DNA of 64,000 nt from Cognatishimia sp. WU-CL00825 (GCF_040364665.1 NZ_BAABWX010000004.1:62001-126000); one strand, 5' to 3'. Numbered from the stretch's first letter, positions 41,284 through 50,828 are shown. The notes: generated from the sequence alone by a model not told the origin. A program made the numbers and translations.

Positions 41284-42057
41284 ATGGAATCGGCACTCGA
41301 CTATCAAACGGCACGCGCCATGCTGGAATGGCAAATTGAACTCGGCGCGACCGAGGCCATTCTGGATTCGCCGGTCAATCGCTATGAGGCTGTGCAAAAA
41401 CCTGCACCAACCAAACCAGCGACTGCTGCGCCTGTGCCAGAGCCACAGATCGATCCCGTTGCCATTGCAAAAACGGCCGCTGCGGCGGCCAACGACTTAC
41501 AAAGCCTTAAAACAGCAACGGCGCATTTTGATCATTGCAGTTTAAAGCGCGGCGCTCGCTCTTTGGTTTTTGCGGACGGGCAAGATTGCGGGCGGGTGAT
41601 GATTATTGGCGAGGCACCAGATCGCGAAGAAGATCGCAGCGGCACACCCTTTGTGGGCCAAGCCGGTCGGTTATTGGATCGCATGTTGGCGGCCATTGGT
41701 CTGGATCGCAATGCGCAAGAGCCTGACAAAGCTGTGTACCTGACAAATATTTTACCTTGGCGACCACCACAAAGTCGTGATGCGTCGGCCCATGAAATCG
41801 CCATGATGCGCCCCTTTGTGCAGCGCCATGTTGCATTGGTTAATCCCGATATCCTTATTTTAATGGGCAATAGTGCCTGCCACAGCGTGCTTGAAAAACG
41901 GGGCATTAACCGTCTGAGGGGCGTTTGGACAGAAGCCTACGGAAAGCCGACGTTGCCGATGCTGCATCCCGAGACTTTACTGCGCACACCAGTCGCCAAG
42001 CGCGAAGCCTGGTCGGATTTGCTCAAGATCAAGGCCCGCCTTGCAGCGATCACCTAG
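41284..42057 (+). CDS. family-4-like uracil-DNA glycosylase with degenerate Fe-S ligands
   Basis: This 257-residue protein has the glycosylase core: IGEAPDREEDRSGTPFVGQA (water-activating and uracil pocket region), ILPWRPPQSRD and a late MLHPETLLRTP strand. A 70-residue alanine/proline-rich N-terminal tail precedes it. In family 4 four cysteines bind a 4Fe-4S cluster. Only C85 matches here: the first position is F82, the third W159 and the fourth M175. This resembles an alphaproteobacterial subgroup in which the cluster may be absent. The ATG is 174 bases from divergent pyrB. Confidence 0.85.
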   Translation: MESALDYQTARAMLEWQIELGATEAILDSPVNRYEAVQKPAPTKPATAAPVPEPQIDPVAIAKTAAAAANDLQSLKTATAHFDHCSLKRGARSLVFADGQDCGRVMIIGEAPDREEDRSGTPFVGQAGRLLDRMLAAIGLDRNAQEPDKAVYLTNILPWRPPQSRDASAHEIAMMRPFVQRHVALVNPDILILMGNSACHSVLEKRGINRLRGVWTEAYGKPTLPMLHPETLLRTPVAKREAWSDLLKIKARLAAIT

Positions 42058-42066
42058 GAAAAAGCA

Positions 42067-42684
42067 ATGGACCTTTATTTGTTACTCGCATTTGTGCCTG
42101 CAGCTTTGGCGCTGAATTTGACACCGGGTGCGGATATGATGTTTTGCCTTGGGCAGGGCTTGCGCTCTGGCGTCAAGCCAGCGGTAGCCGCAAGTGCGGG
42201 TATATCAGCCGGGGCACTGGTACATATGACGCTTGGCGGTCTTGGTTTGGGGGCGCTGGTAGCCACCTTGCCGTGGGTCTTTGATCTGATCCGCTGGATT
42301 GGCGTCGGTTATTTGATGTGGCTTGCCTATGCGGCTCTGCGGAGCAGTGTGGTTGCCAATAAAACAAAGGCCTTATCGGCCAAACGAGCGTTTGTTCAGG
42401 GGTTTATTGTTAACCTCAGTAACCCCAAAGTGATCTTATTTGTGCTGGCGTTTGTTCCGCAATTTGTTGACCCAACGCGTGGCAGTGTTTTGCTGCAATT
42501 TTGGATGTTTGGCGGAATCATCGCGTTAGGAGGATTTGTGATCAATGGCCTCGTCGGTATCTTTGCCAGTAGCATCGGCCAGGCTTTGCTTGGATCTCCA
42601 AAATACGCCAAAGGTCTTGGATATATAACCGCAGCTATTTTTGCTTCGCTGGCTGCGCGACTTGCAATATTAGAAAGATCTTAG
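42067..42684 (+). CDS. LysE-family translocator
   Basis: This 205-residue inner-membrane exporter has six hydrophobic helices and the family segment NLTPGADMMFCLGQGLRSG, then ASAGISAGALVHMTLGGLG and FVQGFIVNLSNPKVILFVLA. Members export amino acids such as lysine, threonine or homoserine lactones, or cation pairs; the substrate is not clear. It starts nine bases after the glycosylase stop and ends one base before moaB, so these three are probably one operon. Confidence 0.9.
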   Translation: MDLYLLLAFVPAALALNLTPGADMMFCLGQGLRSGVKPAVAASAGISAGALVHMTLGGLGLGALVATLPWVFDLIRWIGVGYLMWLAYAALRSSVVANKTKALSAKRAFVQGFIVNLSNPKVILFVLAFVPQFVDPTRGSVLLQFWMFGGIIALGGFVINGLVGIFASSIGQALLGSPKYAKGLGYITAAIFASLAARLAILERS

Positions 42685-42685
42685 A

Positions 42686-43234
42686 ATGGCAAAGATAGAC
42701 GAATCCCGACCCTTCATCGCAGTGAAAATAGCTATTTTGACGGTCAGCGATACCCGTGGTCTGGATCAAGACAAAAGTGGCGACACATTGGTAGCGCGGC
42801 TTGAAAAGGCAGGGCATATTCTGGCAGCGCGTACGATTTTGCAGGACGAGCGCGACCAGATTTCCAGCCAATTGCGCACATGGTGTGCAGATGAAAACAT
42901 CGATGTCATTATCTCGACCGGTGGGACTGGCCTGACGGGCAGAGACGTCACCGTGGAAGCCCACCGAGATGTCTATGAAAAAGAGATCGAGGCCTTTGCG
43001 ACGGCTTTTACGGTCATTTCAATGCAAAAGATTGGCACCTCTGCTGTGCAGAGCCGCGCCACTGGCGGAGTTGCACAGGGAACTTATCTATTTGCTCTGC
43101 CCGGCAGCACTGGGGCCTGCAAAGACGCCTGGGATGACATTTTAAGATATCAGTTGGACTACCGACACATGCCCTGCAACTTTGTGGAAATAATGCCGCG
43201 CCTTGACGAGCATCTAAAGCGCACCAAAAACTAA
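42686..43234 (+). CDS. moaB: molybdenum cofactor biosynthesis protein B
   Basis: MoaB belongs to the MoaB/Mog family that binds molybdopterin and aids adenylylation or metal insertion. The 182-residue protein has ILTVSDTRGLDQDKSGDTL at the start, DVIISTGGTGLTGRDVTVEA (the cofactor-binding TGGTG loop) and FALPGSTGACKDAWDDIL at the end. It has its own ATG one base past the LysE stop. Its distance from moaD/moaE (13 kb) and from mobA/moeA (14 kb) shows that the pathway is scattered. Confidence 0.93.
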   Translation: MAKIDESRPFIAVKIAILTVSDTRGLDQDKSGDTLVARLEKAGHILAARTILQDERDQISSQLRTWCADENIDVIISTGGTGLTGRDVTVEAHRDVYEKEIEAFATAFTVISMQKIGTSAVQSRATGGVAQGTYLFALPGSTGACKDAWDDILRYQLDYRHMPCNFVEIMPRLDEHLKRTKN

Positions 43235-43364
43235 TAGACCAAAAAAGATCAATTTTTTGCGACGGAATGGCGAATGCCATACGTTTAATGTGTCACGCCC
43301 TTGGAAATTGCGCGTATTCGGCACAGGTTAGTGGCAAGGCTTCGGGTCTCTCAGAGGAAATTGT

Positions 43365-44852
43365 ATGCGCTTTTTAAGGCAAAGCATGATTGGATTATTT
43401 TTGATTGCCGTGACTGCGGGGTTATTGGTGGTTGCCATGGGCTTGGTTTCAGGCGCTGTGGAGGAACGTGTCAACAAAGAGCCACGTATTCCCCAAAAGC
43501 GCGAAAGAATTTTTACGGTCAATGTTGTGGCCGCGACGCCGACCGAAATCACGCCCGAAATAGCGGTGTTTGGAGAAGTCCAAAGCCAGCGCACCCTTGA
43601 TCTGCGCAGCTCGACCGGAGGTGTACTCCGCTATATCAGCGACGATTTCCGCGAAGGCGGGCAAGTCCGCGCGGGGGATCTTTTGGCGCAGATTGACACT
43701 TCTGACGCGGAAGATGCGCTGGCCCGTGCCGAAACTGAGTTGCAGTCGGCATTGGATGAAAAACGCGAAACAGAGCAGGCTTTGGTGTTGGCTCAGGATG
43801 AAAAAACCTCGGCTGACGACCAAGTGGGCCTTAGAGAGCGCGCATTGGTTCGGCAGAAAGATCTGGCTGAACGGGGTGTTGGAACCGCGGCATCGGTCGA
43901 GACCGCCGAATTGAACCTTTCCACGGCGCAGCAGCAGGTCTTGTCACGCAGGCAGTCGCTTGCCCAGGCCGAGGCCAGCATAGGCCAAGCGGATACCCGT
44001 GTTGCCCGTGCAAATATCGCATTGGCCGAAGCCAAGCGTGACTTGGACGATCTTCAGATAATTGCCGAATTTGATGGCACGTTGGCTGAGGTATCGGCGG
44101 TTCAGGGCGGATTGGTTTCCGCCAACGAGCGTCTGGCGCAATTGATTGATCCAAGCGCGCTAGAAGTGGCATTTCGGGTGTCGACGGCGCAATACGCGCG
44201 ACTGTTAACCGCCCAAGGCAATCTGCGCCCGGCAGAGGTGAAAGTTGCCTTGAACGCCACTGGTGTAGCATTGCTTGCAGACGGTGTGATCAGCCGCGAT
44301 AGCGCCGCCGTTGGCGAAGGCCAAACCGGCCGGCTGGTCTTTGCGACGCTGACGAAAGCGCCTGGCCTGAAGCCTGGCGATTTCGTCAGCGTTGCTGTGC
44401 GTGAACAACCGCTGCGTGGCGTGGTGCGCTTGCCCTCTGCTGCACTAGATCCCCAAGGGCGGGTTCTGGTGGTTGGTGACCAGGATCGACTAGAGGCCAT
44501 TTCAGTAGATTTATTGCGGCGCCAAGGAGATCAGGTTTTGTTGCGCGCAGGCGACTTGAACGGGCGGCTGGCTGTGACGCAATTGACGCCATTGTTGGGG
44601 GCGGGCATTCGCGTGAAGCCTGTTCTGGATGGGGCTGATAAGGATAAGACCAATCTGACCGCCACCGAACCTGCGGAACCAACGCCTGATCTGTTGGAAT
44701 TGTCCGAAGAACGTCGTGCCAAACTTATGGCGTTTGTCCAAAACAATCAACGCATGCCCGCCGAGCGCAAAGAAACCATTTTGAACCAGTTGTCGCAGCC
44801 CAAGGTTCCAGCTGGGGTTGTTCAGCGACTTGAACAGCGGATGGGGGGATAA
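43365..44852 (+). CDS. RND efflux periplasmic adaptor (membrane fusion protein)
   Basis: This 495-residue adaptor of an RND pump has an N-terminal anchor helix (IGLFLIAVTAGLLVVAMGL) with no lipobox. The N-terminal barrel-sandwich half is followed by a long coiled-coil hairpin (residues about 110-215, alternating EDALARAETELQSALDEKRE and SQRRQSLAQAEASIGQADTR-type heptads) and by lipoyl and beta-barrel halves. The last part after residue 430 (LTATEPAEPTPDLLELSEER) is a nonstandard extension of about 65 residues. It is three bases from the pump gene. Confidence 0.88.
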   Translation: MRFLRQSMIGLFLIAVTAGLLVVAMGLVSGAVEERVNKEPRIPQKRERIFTVNVVAATPTEITPEIAVFGEVQSQRTLDLRSSTGGVLRYISDDFREGGQVRAGDLLAQIDTSDAEDALARAETELQSALDEKRETEQALVLAQDEKTSADDQVGLRERALVRQKDLAERGVGTAASVETAELNLSTAQQQVLSRRQSLAQAEASIGQADTRVARANIALAEAKRDLDDLQIIAEFDGTLAEVSAVQGGLVSANERLAQLIDPSALEVAFRVSTAQYARLLTAQGNLRPAEVKVALNATGVALLADGVISRDSAAVGEGQTGRLVFATLTKAPGLKPGDFVSVAVREQPLRGVVRLPSAALDPQGRVLVVGDQDRLEAISVDLLRRQGDQVLLRAGDLNGRLAVTQLTPLLGAGIRVKPVLDGADKDKTNLTATEPAEPTPDLLELSEERRAKLMAFVQNNQRMPAERKETILNQLSQPKVPAGVVQRLEQRMGG

Positions 44853-44855
44853 GCA

Positions 44856-47800
44856 ATGGCGCGGCGCATGGGGGCATCTACGCAAGGACTTTTATCCTAC
44901 TTTACTCGGCATGGAACAGCCGCAAACCTTTTGTTGGTTGTGCTTGTCGTGGCTGGATTGTCAGCGGCACCGCAAATGCGGGCACAATTCTTTCCGGATG
45001 TTATTGTTGATAATGTCAGCGTCTCAGTCGGTTGGGATGGGGCAGGGGCCGAGGATGTTGACGCAGCGATTGTCCAAGTGCTTGAACCGGTTCTTTTGGC
45101 AGTCGAAGGGGTCGCGTCGACGGAAGCCAGTTCGTCTGAAGGATCGGCGCGGATCACCATGGACTTTGAGCCAGGTTGGGATATGGCGCGCGCTACTGAC
45201 GAAGTGCAAACCGCGATTGATGCGGTGACCACGCTGCCCGAAGATGCTGATGATCCGCGTGTCAGACGTGGCGCTTGGCGAGATCGGGTGACAGATGTGG
45301 TTCTGACGGGGCCTTTGGCCCCAGAACAATTGGGGCGGTTTGCCGATGAATTTGTCGTGCGCCTGTTTGCCGAAGGTGTCACCCGTGCCACGCTTCGCGG
45401 AGTGGCCTCTCCCAGTACTATCGTCGAAGTGCCCTCGGTCAATTTGATTACACATGACGTGACCATGGCGCAAATTGCAGCTGCGATTGGCCAGGAAGTG
45501 GCCGCAGATCCGGCGGGTGACGTGGCCGGTGCCAATACCCGCGTGCGCACAGGGGTTGCAAAGCGCAGTGCAGATCAGGTTGCCGGTATTATACTGCGGT
45601 CAAACCCAGATGGGTCCGCGTTGACGGTCGGCGATGTCGCCACGGTTGTCGTTGAAAGCGCCAATAGAAATCGCAGCTATTATGTTGGTGAAAACGCCGC
45701 AATTTCTGTGCGTATTGATCGTTCGGCCAAAGGGGATGCAATTGGCATTCAAAAGACCGTCGAAGACGTTGCGCAAGACTTGCAGGCAACGTTGCCCGAA
45801 GGGGTGCGCATCAATCTGATCCGCACCCGCGCCGAAGCGATCAGTGGGCGTCTTGATCTGTTGTTGGACAACGGGTTGATGGGGCTAAGCCTTGTGCTGG
45901 CGCTGCTATTCTTGTTTTTGAATGCACGCATTGCGTTTTGGGTGGCCGCCGGTATTCCAGTGGCGATGTGTGCAGCCATTGCTTTGATGTATGCTGCGGG
46001 CCTGACGTTGAATATGATTTCACTGTTTGGGCTGATCATCACATTGGGTATCGTGGTTGATGATGCAATTGTCGTCGGTGAACACGCCGATATGCGGGCG
46101 CGCCGCCTTGGTGAAACGCCAGTGGTCGCGGCTGAAACCGCTGCAAAACGCATGGCCCTGCCAGTGTTTTCAGCAACCCTTACTACAGTCATTGCCTTTT
46201 TTGGTCTAACGGCGATCAGCGGCCGGTTTCGCGACTTGATCATTGACATACCATTCACGGTCATCGTGGTTTTGATCGCCTCATTGGTTGAATGTTTCTT
46301 AATACTGCCCAATCACATGCGCCACGCTTTGGCCCATACCGCAAAAAACCATTGGTATGATTGGCCCAGCCGGGTTGTGAACCGTGGCTTCCGCTGGTTT
46401 CGCGACGTAATTTTTCGCCGCATTATGGCGCTGGTGGTTTGGGCGCGGTATCCGGTGTTGGCGGGCACAGTTTTGCTTTTGGCATCCCAGGCCAGCCTAT
46501 TCATCACAGGCGATGTAAAATGGCGCTTCTTTAACGCACCCGAGCAAGGTTCCGTCACCGGTAACTTTATTATGTCCGCAGATGCGACTCGGGCCGACAG
46601 CCTAGAAATGATGCAAGAATTACAACGCGCCACCGAAGCCTTAGGCGCGGATTACGCGGCAAGATATGACGGAGTAAATCCGCTTGCCTTTGTCATGGCC
46701 GAAGTTGGCGGCAACAGCGGACGTGGAGTGGCCGGGGCTGATAGCCGCACGCCTGATCAACTTGGCGGCATTGCCATTGAACTGATTGATGCCGACCTGC
46801 GCCCCTATTCCAGCTTTGCCTTTGTGGGCGAGCTGCAAGACCTTGTGGCAAAACACCCACTGGCCGAGACGGTCAGCTTTCGCGGCTGGCGCTCAGGCCC
46901 AGGTGGGGATGCACTGGATGTTCAATTTTTTGGATCGAATGCGGAAACGCTAAAAGAAGCCTCAGAGGCCCTAAAGGACGCATTGCTGCCTTACCCAGAG
47001 GTGTCAGCGGTCGAAGATAGCCTGCCCTTTGACAAAGAAGAAGTCATATTAGAGCTCACTCCGCAGGGGCAATCTCTTGGGTTTTCCATAGATACTTTGG
47101 GGCGTGTACTGCGCAATCGGTTGAATGGTGTCGAGGCCGCGACCTATCCTTCTGGCCCCAGAACTGCAGTTATTCGTGTCGAACTACCCGAAGGTGAGTT
47201 GACCGCTGATTTTCTGGAACGATCAATGATGCGGTCTCCGGATGGAATATATGTGCCCTTGGCAGATCTGGTCAGTGTTGACAGGCGCAGCGGTTTTTCG
47301 ACTGTAAGGCGTGAAAACGGCATTCGCGTGGTCTCGGTCACTGGCGATATATCCGAAGATGATCCAGCCCGCGCAGCCGAGATAGAGCAACGGCTGCAAG
47401 AGGAAATATTGCCCGAGATTGCCAGCATACATCAGGTCGAATGGCGTTTGGCTGGCCTGTCAGAGCAAGAAGACAGTTTCCTGCAAGATGCGCGCAATGG
47501 TCTCATACTTTGTCTGGCTGGCATCTATCTCGTGCTTGCCTGGGTCTTCGCGAGCTGGACCAGACCAATGGTTGTTATGGCAATCATTCCCTTTGGCTTG
47601 GTTGGCACAATTTATGGCCATAATTATCACGGCGTACCATTGTCGATGTTTACCGTGGTTGGGTTGCTGGGCATGACGGGAATTATCATCAACGATTCAA
47701 TTGTTCTGGTGACTACGATTGATGAATACGCAGAAGAACGTGGATTGATGCCGTCCATAATTGAAGGGACAGCCGACCGATTACGACCTGTGATGTTGAC

Positions 47801-48245
47801 CACTCTAACCACGGTTCTGGGCCTAACACCGTTGCTGTTTGAACGCAGCCAGCAAGCGCAGTTCCTAAAGCCAACCGTGATAACGCTGGTTTATGGGTTG
47901 GGCTTTGGCATGCTGCTTGTTTTGTTGGTTGTGCCTGCGCTGCTGGCAACACAGCAAGATATTGCGCGACAAGTCACCGCGGTCCGCCGCGCCGCACGGT
48001 CCAATGCGCTGAAGGGCGTGGTTCTGCCAGTTGCATTGATTTCTGCCGCATGGCTTACAATCACTCTTGGTTGGCAGGCGGTCACAGGGTCAATTCACCC
48101 TGTTTTACAAAGTTACCTGCCTGCAGCCTTGACCTTTGACAGCACATTCATGGTGTTTGGCATGTTTGCTGCAGGTGCCGCTGCGCTGGCTTTTTTGGGG
48201 TATGTGATCGCTGCGGTCGCCGTGCAATTAAGGCGACGTGCCTAG
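44856..48245 (+). CDS. RND-family efflux permease with a C-terminal extension
   Basis: This 1129-residue inner-membrane pump has two copies of six transmembrane helices and large periplasmic loops. In the first half helix 4 reads LIITLGIVVDDAIVVGEHAD, the D-D pair of the proton relay. It starts FTRHGTAANLLLVVLVVAGL, typical of the AcrB/CusA-like fold. After the normal last helix (MLLVLLVVPALLATQQD) about 80 further residues carry two extra hydrophobic segments (VVLPVALISAAWLTITLGWQ and FMVFGMFAAGAAALAFLGYV). It is convergent with the DsbD-N gene. The substrate range is unknown. Confidence 0.9.
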   Translation: MARRMGASTQGLLSYFTRHGTAANLLLVVLVVAGLSAAPQMRAQFFPDVIVDNVSVSVGWDGAGAEDVDAAIVQVLEPVLLAVEGVASTEASSSEGSARITMDFEPGWDMARATDEVQTAIDAVTTLPEDADDPRVRRGAWRDRVTDVVLTGPLAPEQLGRFADEFVVRLFAEGVTRATLRGVASPSTIVEVPSVNLITHDVTMAQIAAAIGQEVAADPAGDVAGANTRVRTGVAKRSADQVAGIILRSNPDGSALTVGDVATVVVESANRNRSYYVGENAAISVRIDRSAKGDAIGIQKTVEDVAQDLQATLPEGVRINLIRTRAEAISGRLDLLLDNGLMGLSLVLALLFLFLNARIAFWVAAGIPVAMCAAIALMYAAGLTLNMISLFGLIITLGIVVDDAIVVGEHADMRARRLGETPVVAAETAAKRMALPVFSATLTTVIAFFGLTAISGRFRDLIIDIPFTVIVVLIASLVECFLILPNHMRHALAHTAKNHWYDWPSRVVNRGFRWFRDVIFRRIMALVVWARYPVLAGTVLLLASQASLFITGDVKWRFFNAPEQGSVTGNFIMSADATRADSLEMMQELQRATEALGADYAARYDGVNPLAFVMAEVGGNSGRGVAGADSRTPDQLGGIAIELIDADLRPYSSFAFVGELQDLVAKHPLAETVSFRGWRSGPGGDALDVQFFGSNAETLKEASEALKDALLPYPEVSAVEDSLPFDKEEVILELTPQGQSLGFSIDTLGRVLRNRLNGVEAATYPSGPRTAVIRVELPEGELTADFLERSMMRSPDGIYVPLADLVSVDRRSGFSTVRRENGIRVVSVTGDISEDDPARAAEIEQRLQEEILPEIASIHQVEWRLAGLSEQEDSFLQDARNGLILCLAGIYLVLAWVFASWTRPMVVMAIIPFGLVGTIYGHNYHGVPLSMFTVVGLLGMTGIIINDSIVLVTTIDEYAEERGLMPSIIEGTADRLRPVMLTTLTTVLGLTPLLFERSQQAQFLKPTVITLVYGLGFGMLLVLLVVPALLATQQDIARQVTAVRRAARSNALKGVVLPVALISAAWLTITLGWQAVTGSIHPVLQSYLPAALTFDSTFMVFGMFAAGAAALAFLGYVIAAVAVQLRRRA

Positions 48246-49061
48246 TCAGCCGGCTTGGCATCCGTGAATATCAACCGCATAGTTTTGCCCTAAGACGGTA
48301 AACCGCAAAGCGTCGCGGCTCAGCAAGAAGGGCTGATCTTCAACGTGATAAACGTCGCTAGAAACAGATAAAGTTGCCCCGCGGCGATTGGCGTCTGCCT
48401 GCGCAACCCACAGCTCAGGGTTATCTGTTTCGATAACCGCAAATTCCCGTCCACCCGCGCTGGGCATTTGAATATCGGCTGATACTGAAAGCCCTTCTGG
48501 GTTGGCTGAAATCTTGCAGGCCACCCGCTGGACGCCTGCTTCTTGCGCAGAATAGGGGCGTTCGGCGAGTGCCGCCGCGATCATCGGGTCTATCTTGGTG
48601 TTTTCTTCAGGGAGCCGTGCTTTGATTCGCAGGGTCTCGGGCACGCAAATCTCTTTGCACACGCCAATATCTAATCGCGCGTTAAGGCTGATATCTCTTC
48701 CGGCGCGTGTAGGGGCCACAATCAAAGGAACGACGACTTCTTGCAGGTATCCCAGCGACTGCAAACCATTTTGGTCAAACACAGTTGGCGTCGGCCAGAT
48801 AACTTCGATCTGCTGCATATTGCGGGACCCAGCCCATCGCAGCTGAGGCGGTATGCCACCGTCACCGGGCGCGCGCCAATAAGTTTTCCAACCCTCTTTT
48901 AGAACCATGCGCACCGCTGCAACATGGCTTCCGTCCGCCTGACGCCACCCCGGCAACAGTTCTGCGGTTATGGCGTCTTCATAATTTTGCGCCCGCACAG
49001 ATTGTCCAGAGCCAAAAATGAGCGGGGCAGCCAAGAGTGCCAATATGCAAGGTTTTATCAT
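48246..49061 (-). CDS. DsbD N-terminal-domain (DsbD-alpha-like) protein, exported
   Basis: This stand-alone periplasmic protein of about 271 residues resembles the N-terminal thiol-disulfide domain of DsbD. The signal peptide is MIKPCILALLAAPLIFGSGQ. A CxxxC pair is present in DIGVCKEICVPETLRI, usually C-x5-C in DsbD, and the FWRAPGDGG-like segment reads YWRAPGDGGIPPQL. No membrane or thioredoxin domain follows it. I prefer the start at 49061, with a GGGG before it, although the frame is open from 49082. It may receive or donate electrons in disulfide exchange, for example in cytochrome maturation. Confidence 0.8.
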   Translation of the reverse strand: MIKPCILALLAAPLIFGSGQSVRAQNYEDAITAELLPGWRQADGSHVAAVRMVLKEGWKTYWRAPGDGGIPPQLRWAGSRNMQQIEVIWPTPTVFDQNGLQSLGYLQEVVVPLIVAPTRAGRDISLNARLDIGVCKEICVPETLRIKARLPEENTKIDPMIAAALAERPYSAQEAGVQRVACKISANPEGLSVSADIQMPSAGGREFAVIETDNPELWVAQADANRRGATLSVSSDVYHVEDQPFLLSRDALRFTVLGQNYAVDIHGCQAG

Positions 49062-49215
49062 ACCCCACAAATGCGCGATCATTTGGTAAATGCCAACTCA
49101 CATTCCGGCGAGCGATTGTGACGAAAGCTCGTAATCTTGGCGTCAGGGCTTGCGTTCGAGGGCCTGAGGCCTAACATTGTGAGGGTAAGTGGTTGCAGAT
49201 AAGGCAGGAATTCAT

Positions 49216-49791
49216 TTGATAGAAACAACCGACGGTTTGGATCTGACAGGCAAGTTGCTTATTGCAATGCCAGGCATGAGTGACCCACGGTTTGCCCATT
49301 CGATCGTTTTGCTCTGTGCCCATAGCGAAGATGGTGCCATGGGGCTGATCTTGAACAAGCCGATGGGCGACATGCGCTTTTCTAATTTGCTGGAACAGCT
49401 TTCTATAGAGGAAACACCCGACAGCCGACAGATGGCTCTGCATTTTGGTGGCCCGGTCGAAGGTGGGCGCGGGTTTGTGCTGCATTCGGCGGACTACGCG
49501 TCGCAAATCTCTTCGCTGCTCGTCGACAAAAACTTTGCGATGACGGCAACCATAGATGTTATCGAAGATCTTGCCGCGGGTGGTGGACCCGTAAAAGCGC
49601 TTATGGCTCTTGGATATAGCGGTTGGGGTCCCAATCAGTTGGAAGAAGAAATTGCAGCAAACGGATGGCTGATTTGTGATGCCTCTCTTGAGCTTGTCTT
49701 TGATTTACGCGACGAGGCAAAATGGGAAGCAGCGCTTAATTCCTTGGGGATTGACCCCTTGACGCTTTCGGCCAGTGCGGGGCGGGCATAG
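49216..49791 (+). CDS. YqgE/AlgH-family protein (UPF0301)
   Basis: This protein of about 191 residues starts LTGKLLIAMPGMSDPRFAHS, and ALHFGGPVEGGRGFVLHS with GYSGWGPNQLEEEI after it are hallmarks of the AlgH/YqgE family, of unknown biochemical function. The frame is open from a GTG at 49189, but a TTG at 49216 has AGGAA five bases before it, and homologues begin near there. It is divergent from the DsbD-N gene and convergent with the threonylcarbamoyl-AMP synthase gene. Confidence 0.92.
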   Translation: MIETTDGLDLTGKLLIAMPGMSDPRFAHSIVLLCAHSEDGAMGLILNKPMGDMRFSNLLEQLSIEETPDSRQMALHFGGPVEGGRGFVLHSADYASQISSLLVDKNFAMTATIDVIEDLAAGGGPVKALMALGYSGWGPNQLEEEIAANGWLICDASLELVFDLRDEAKWEAALNSLGIDPLTLSASAGRA

Positions 49792-49797
49792 CCAACA

Positions 49798-50748
49798 TCA
49801 ATCGCGTGGGGCAGCAGCGCGCCTAAGGCGATCATTGATTGCCAAACCCAATCCGTTTTCCGGAATAGGCGATACTGCGATCCCCGCAGCGTTTTGCGCA
49901 TCAAGCGCATGGAGATGATGAAACAGATTTGCTGCCGCTTCGCGCAGATCCCCTGCATGCGAAAGATTGAGATCACAATCGACCGGGCCAAAACCCAAAA
50001 GCAATTCCCCCCTTTGCGCTGCTTCAGCGTTTAACCTGACGCGGGCACCTGGGGCATAATGCGATGTCATTTGACCAGGCGCGGTCAAGGGATCCTGACT
50101 GTTGTGCAGGTTAAGTGCCTCGCCCAAAGCGGCCTCTAACGCTTCTCGAGGCATGCCCCCTGGACGCAGCAAAGCGGGGGCATCAGCCAGGCCCACAATC
50201 GTGCTTTCAAGCCCTACATCACAGGCCCCGCCGTCAACGATGGCATCAATTTTGCCACCCAGACCGGCCGTTACATGCATAGCGTCGGTTGGGCTTATTT
50301 TGCCCGAAGGGTTGGCGGATGGCGCGGCGATTGGGCCATCAAAACGCTCTAATAGGCTTTTGGCGATTGGGTGTGCCGGCACGCGCACCGCAAGCGTTGG
50401 CAATTCTGCGGTGACGAGGGGGGAAAGGCCGGAATTCGGCTTGATCGGTAGCACCAGGGTCAGAGGGCCGGGCCAAAAGGCAGCGGCCAAGCGGTCTGCC
50501 GCATCTGACCACTGCACATAGCGCTGTGCAGATAGCACGCTTTGGACATGTACAATCAATGGGTTGAAGTGTGGACGGCCTTTGGCCTCAAATACCTTTG
50601 CCACAGCCAAATCATTGCGCGCGTCAGCACCAAGCCCATAAACCGTTTCCGTAGGGAACGCGACAAGGCCACCCTGCTGCCAAATGGCGGCGGCGCTTTC
50701 AAACCCTGCTGAATTGGCAGGTAAAATTTCGGTCGTTAGGTCAGTCAT
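49798..50748 (-). CDS. L-threonylcarbamoyladenylate synthase (Sua5/YwlC type)
   Basis: This enzyme makes threonylcarbamoyl-AMP for t6A37 of tRNAs decoding ANN codons. The YrdC core (residues about 10-195) shows LVAFPTETVYGLGADARND, the KGRPHFNPLIVH substrate loop, LPTLAVRVPAHPIAKSLLER and APSANPSGKISP. After a linker containing MTSHYAPGARV the C-terminal Sua5 domain (about 110 residues) is present, so this is the long Sua5 type. ATG 50748 is used since 32 codons upstream are open but not family-like. It is divergent from the acyl-CoA dehydrogenase gene. Confidence 0.94.
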   Translation of the reverse strand: MTDLTTEILPANSAGFESAAAIWQQGGLVAFPTETVYGLGADARNDLAVAKVFEAKGRPHFNPLIVHVQSVLSAQRYVQWSDAADRLAAAFWPGPLTLVLPIKPNSGLSPLVTAELPTLAVRVPAHPIAKSLLERFDGPIAAPSANPSGKISPTDAMHVTAGLGGKIDAIVDGGACDVGLESTIVGLADAPALLRPGGMPREALEAALGEALNLHNSQDPLTAPGQMTSHYAPGARVRLNAEAAQRGELLLGFGPVDCDLNLSHAGDLREAAANLFHHLHALDAQNAAGIAVSPIPENGLGLAINDRLRRAAAPRD

Positions 50749-50815
50749 GGTATGACGCTGCGTTATGATAGCGCGTTCTCGTCGCATATTTAAGGTAATG
50801 GCGAAAGAGACATAA

Positions 50816-50828
50816 TAAACTAAGTTTA
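50816..50828. promoter_or_regulatory. 13-bp palindrome upstream of acyl-CoA dehydrogenase
   Basis: TAAACTAAGTTTA is self-complementary around a central A and ends 27 bases before the ATG at 50856. It could be the operator of a TetR-type repressor, as many acyl-CoA-degradation genes have one. No regulator is adjacent. Confidence 0.35.
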
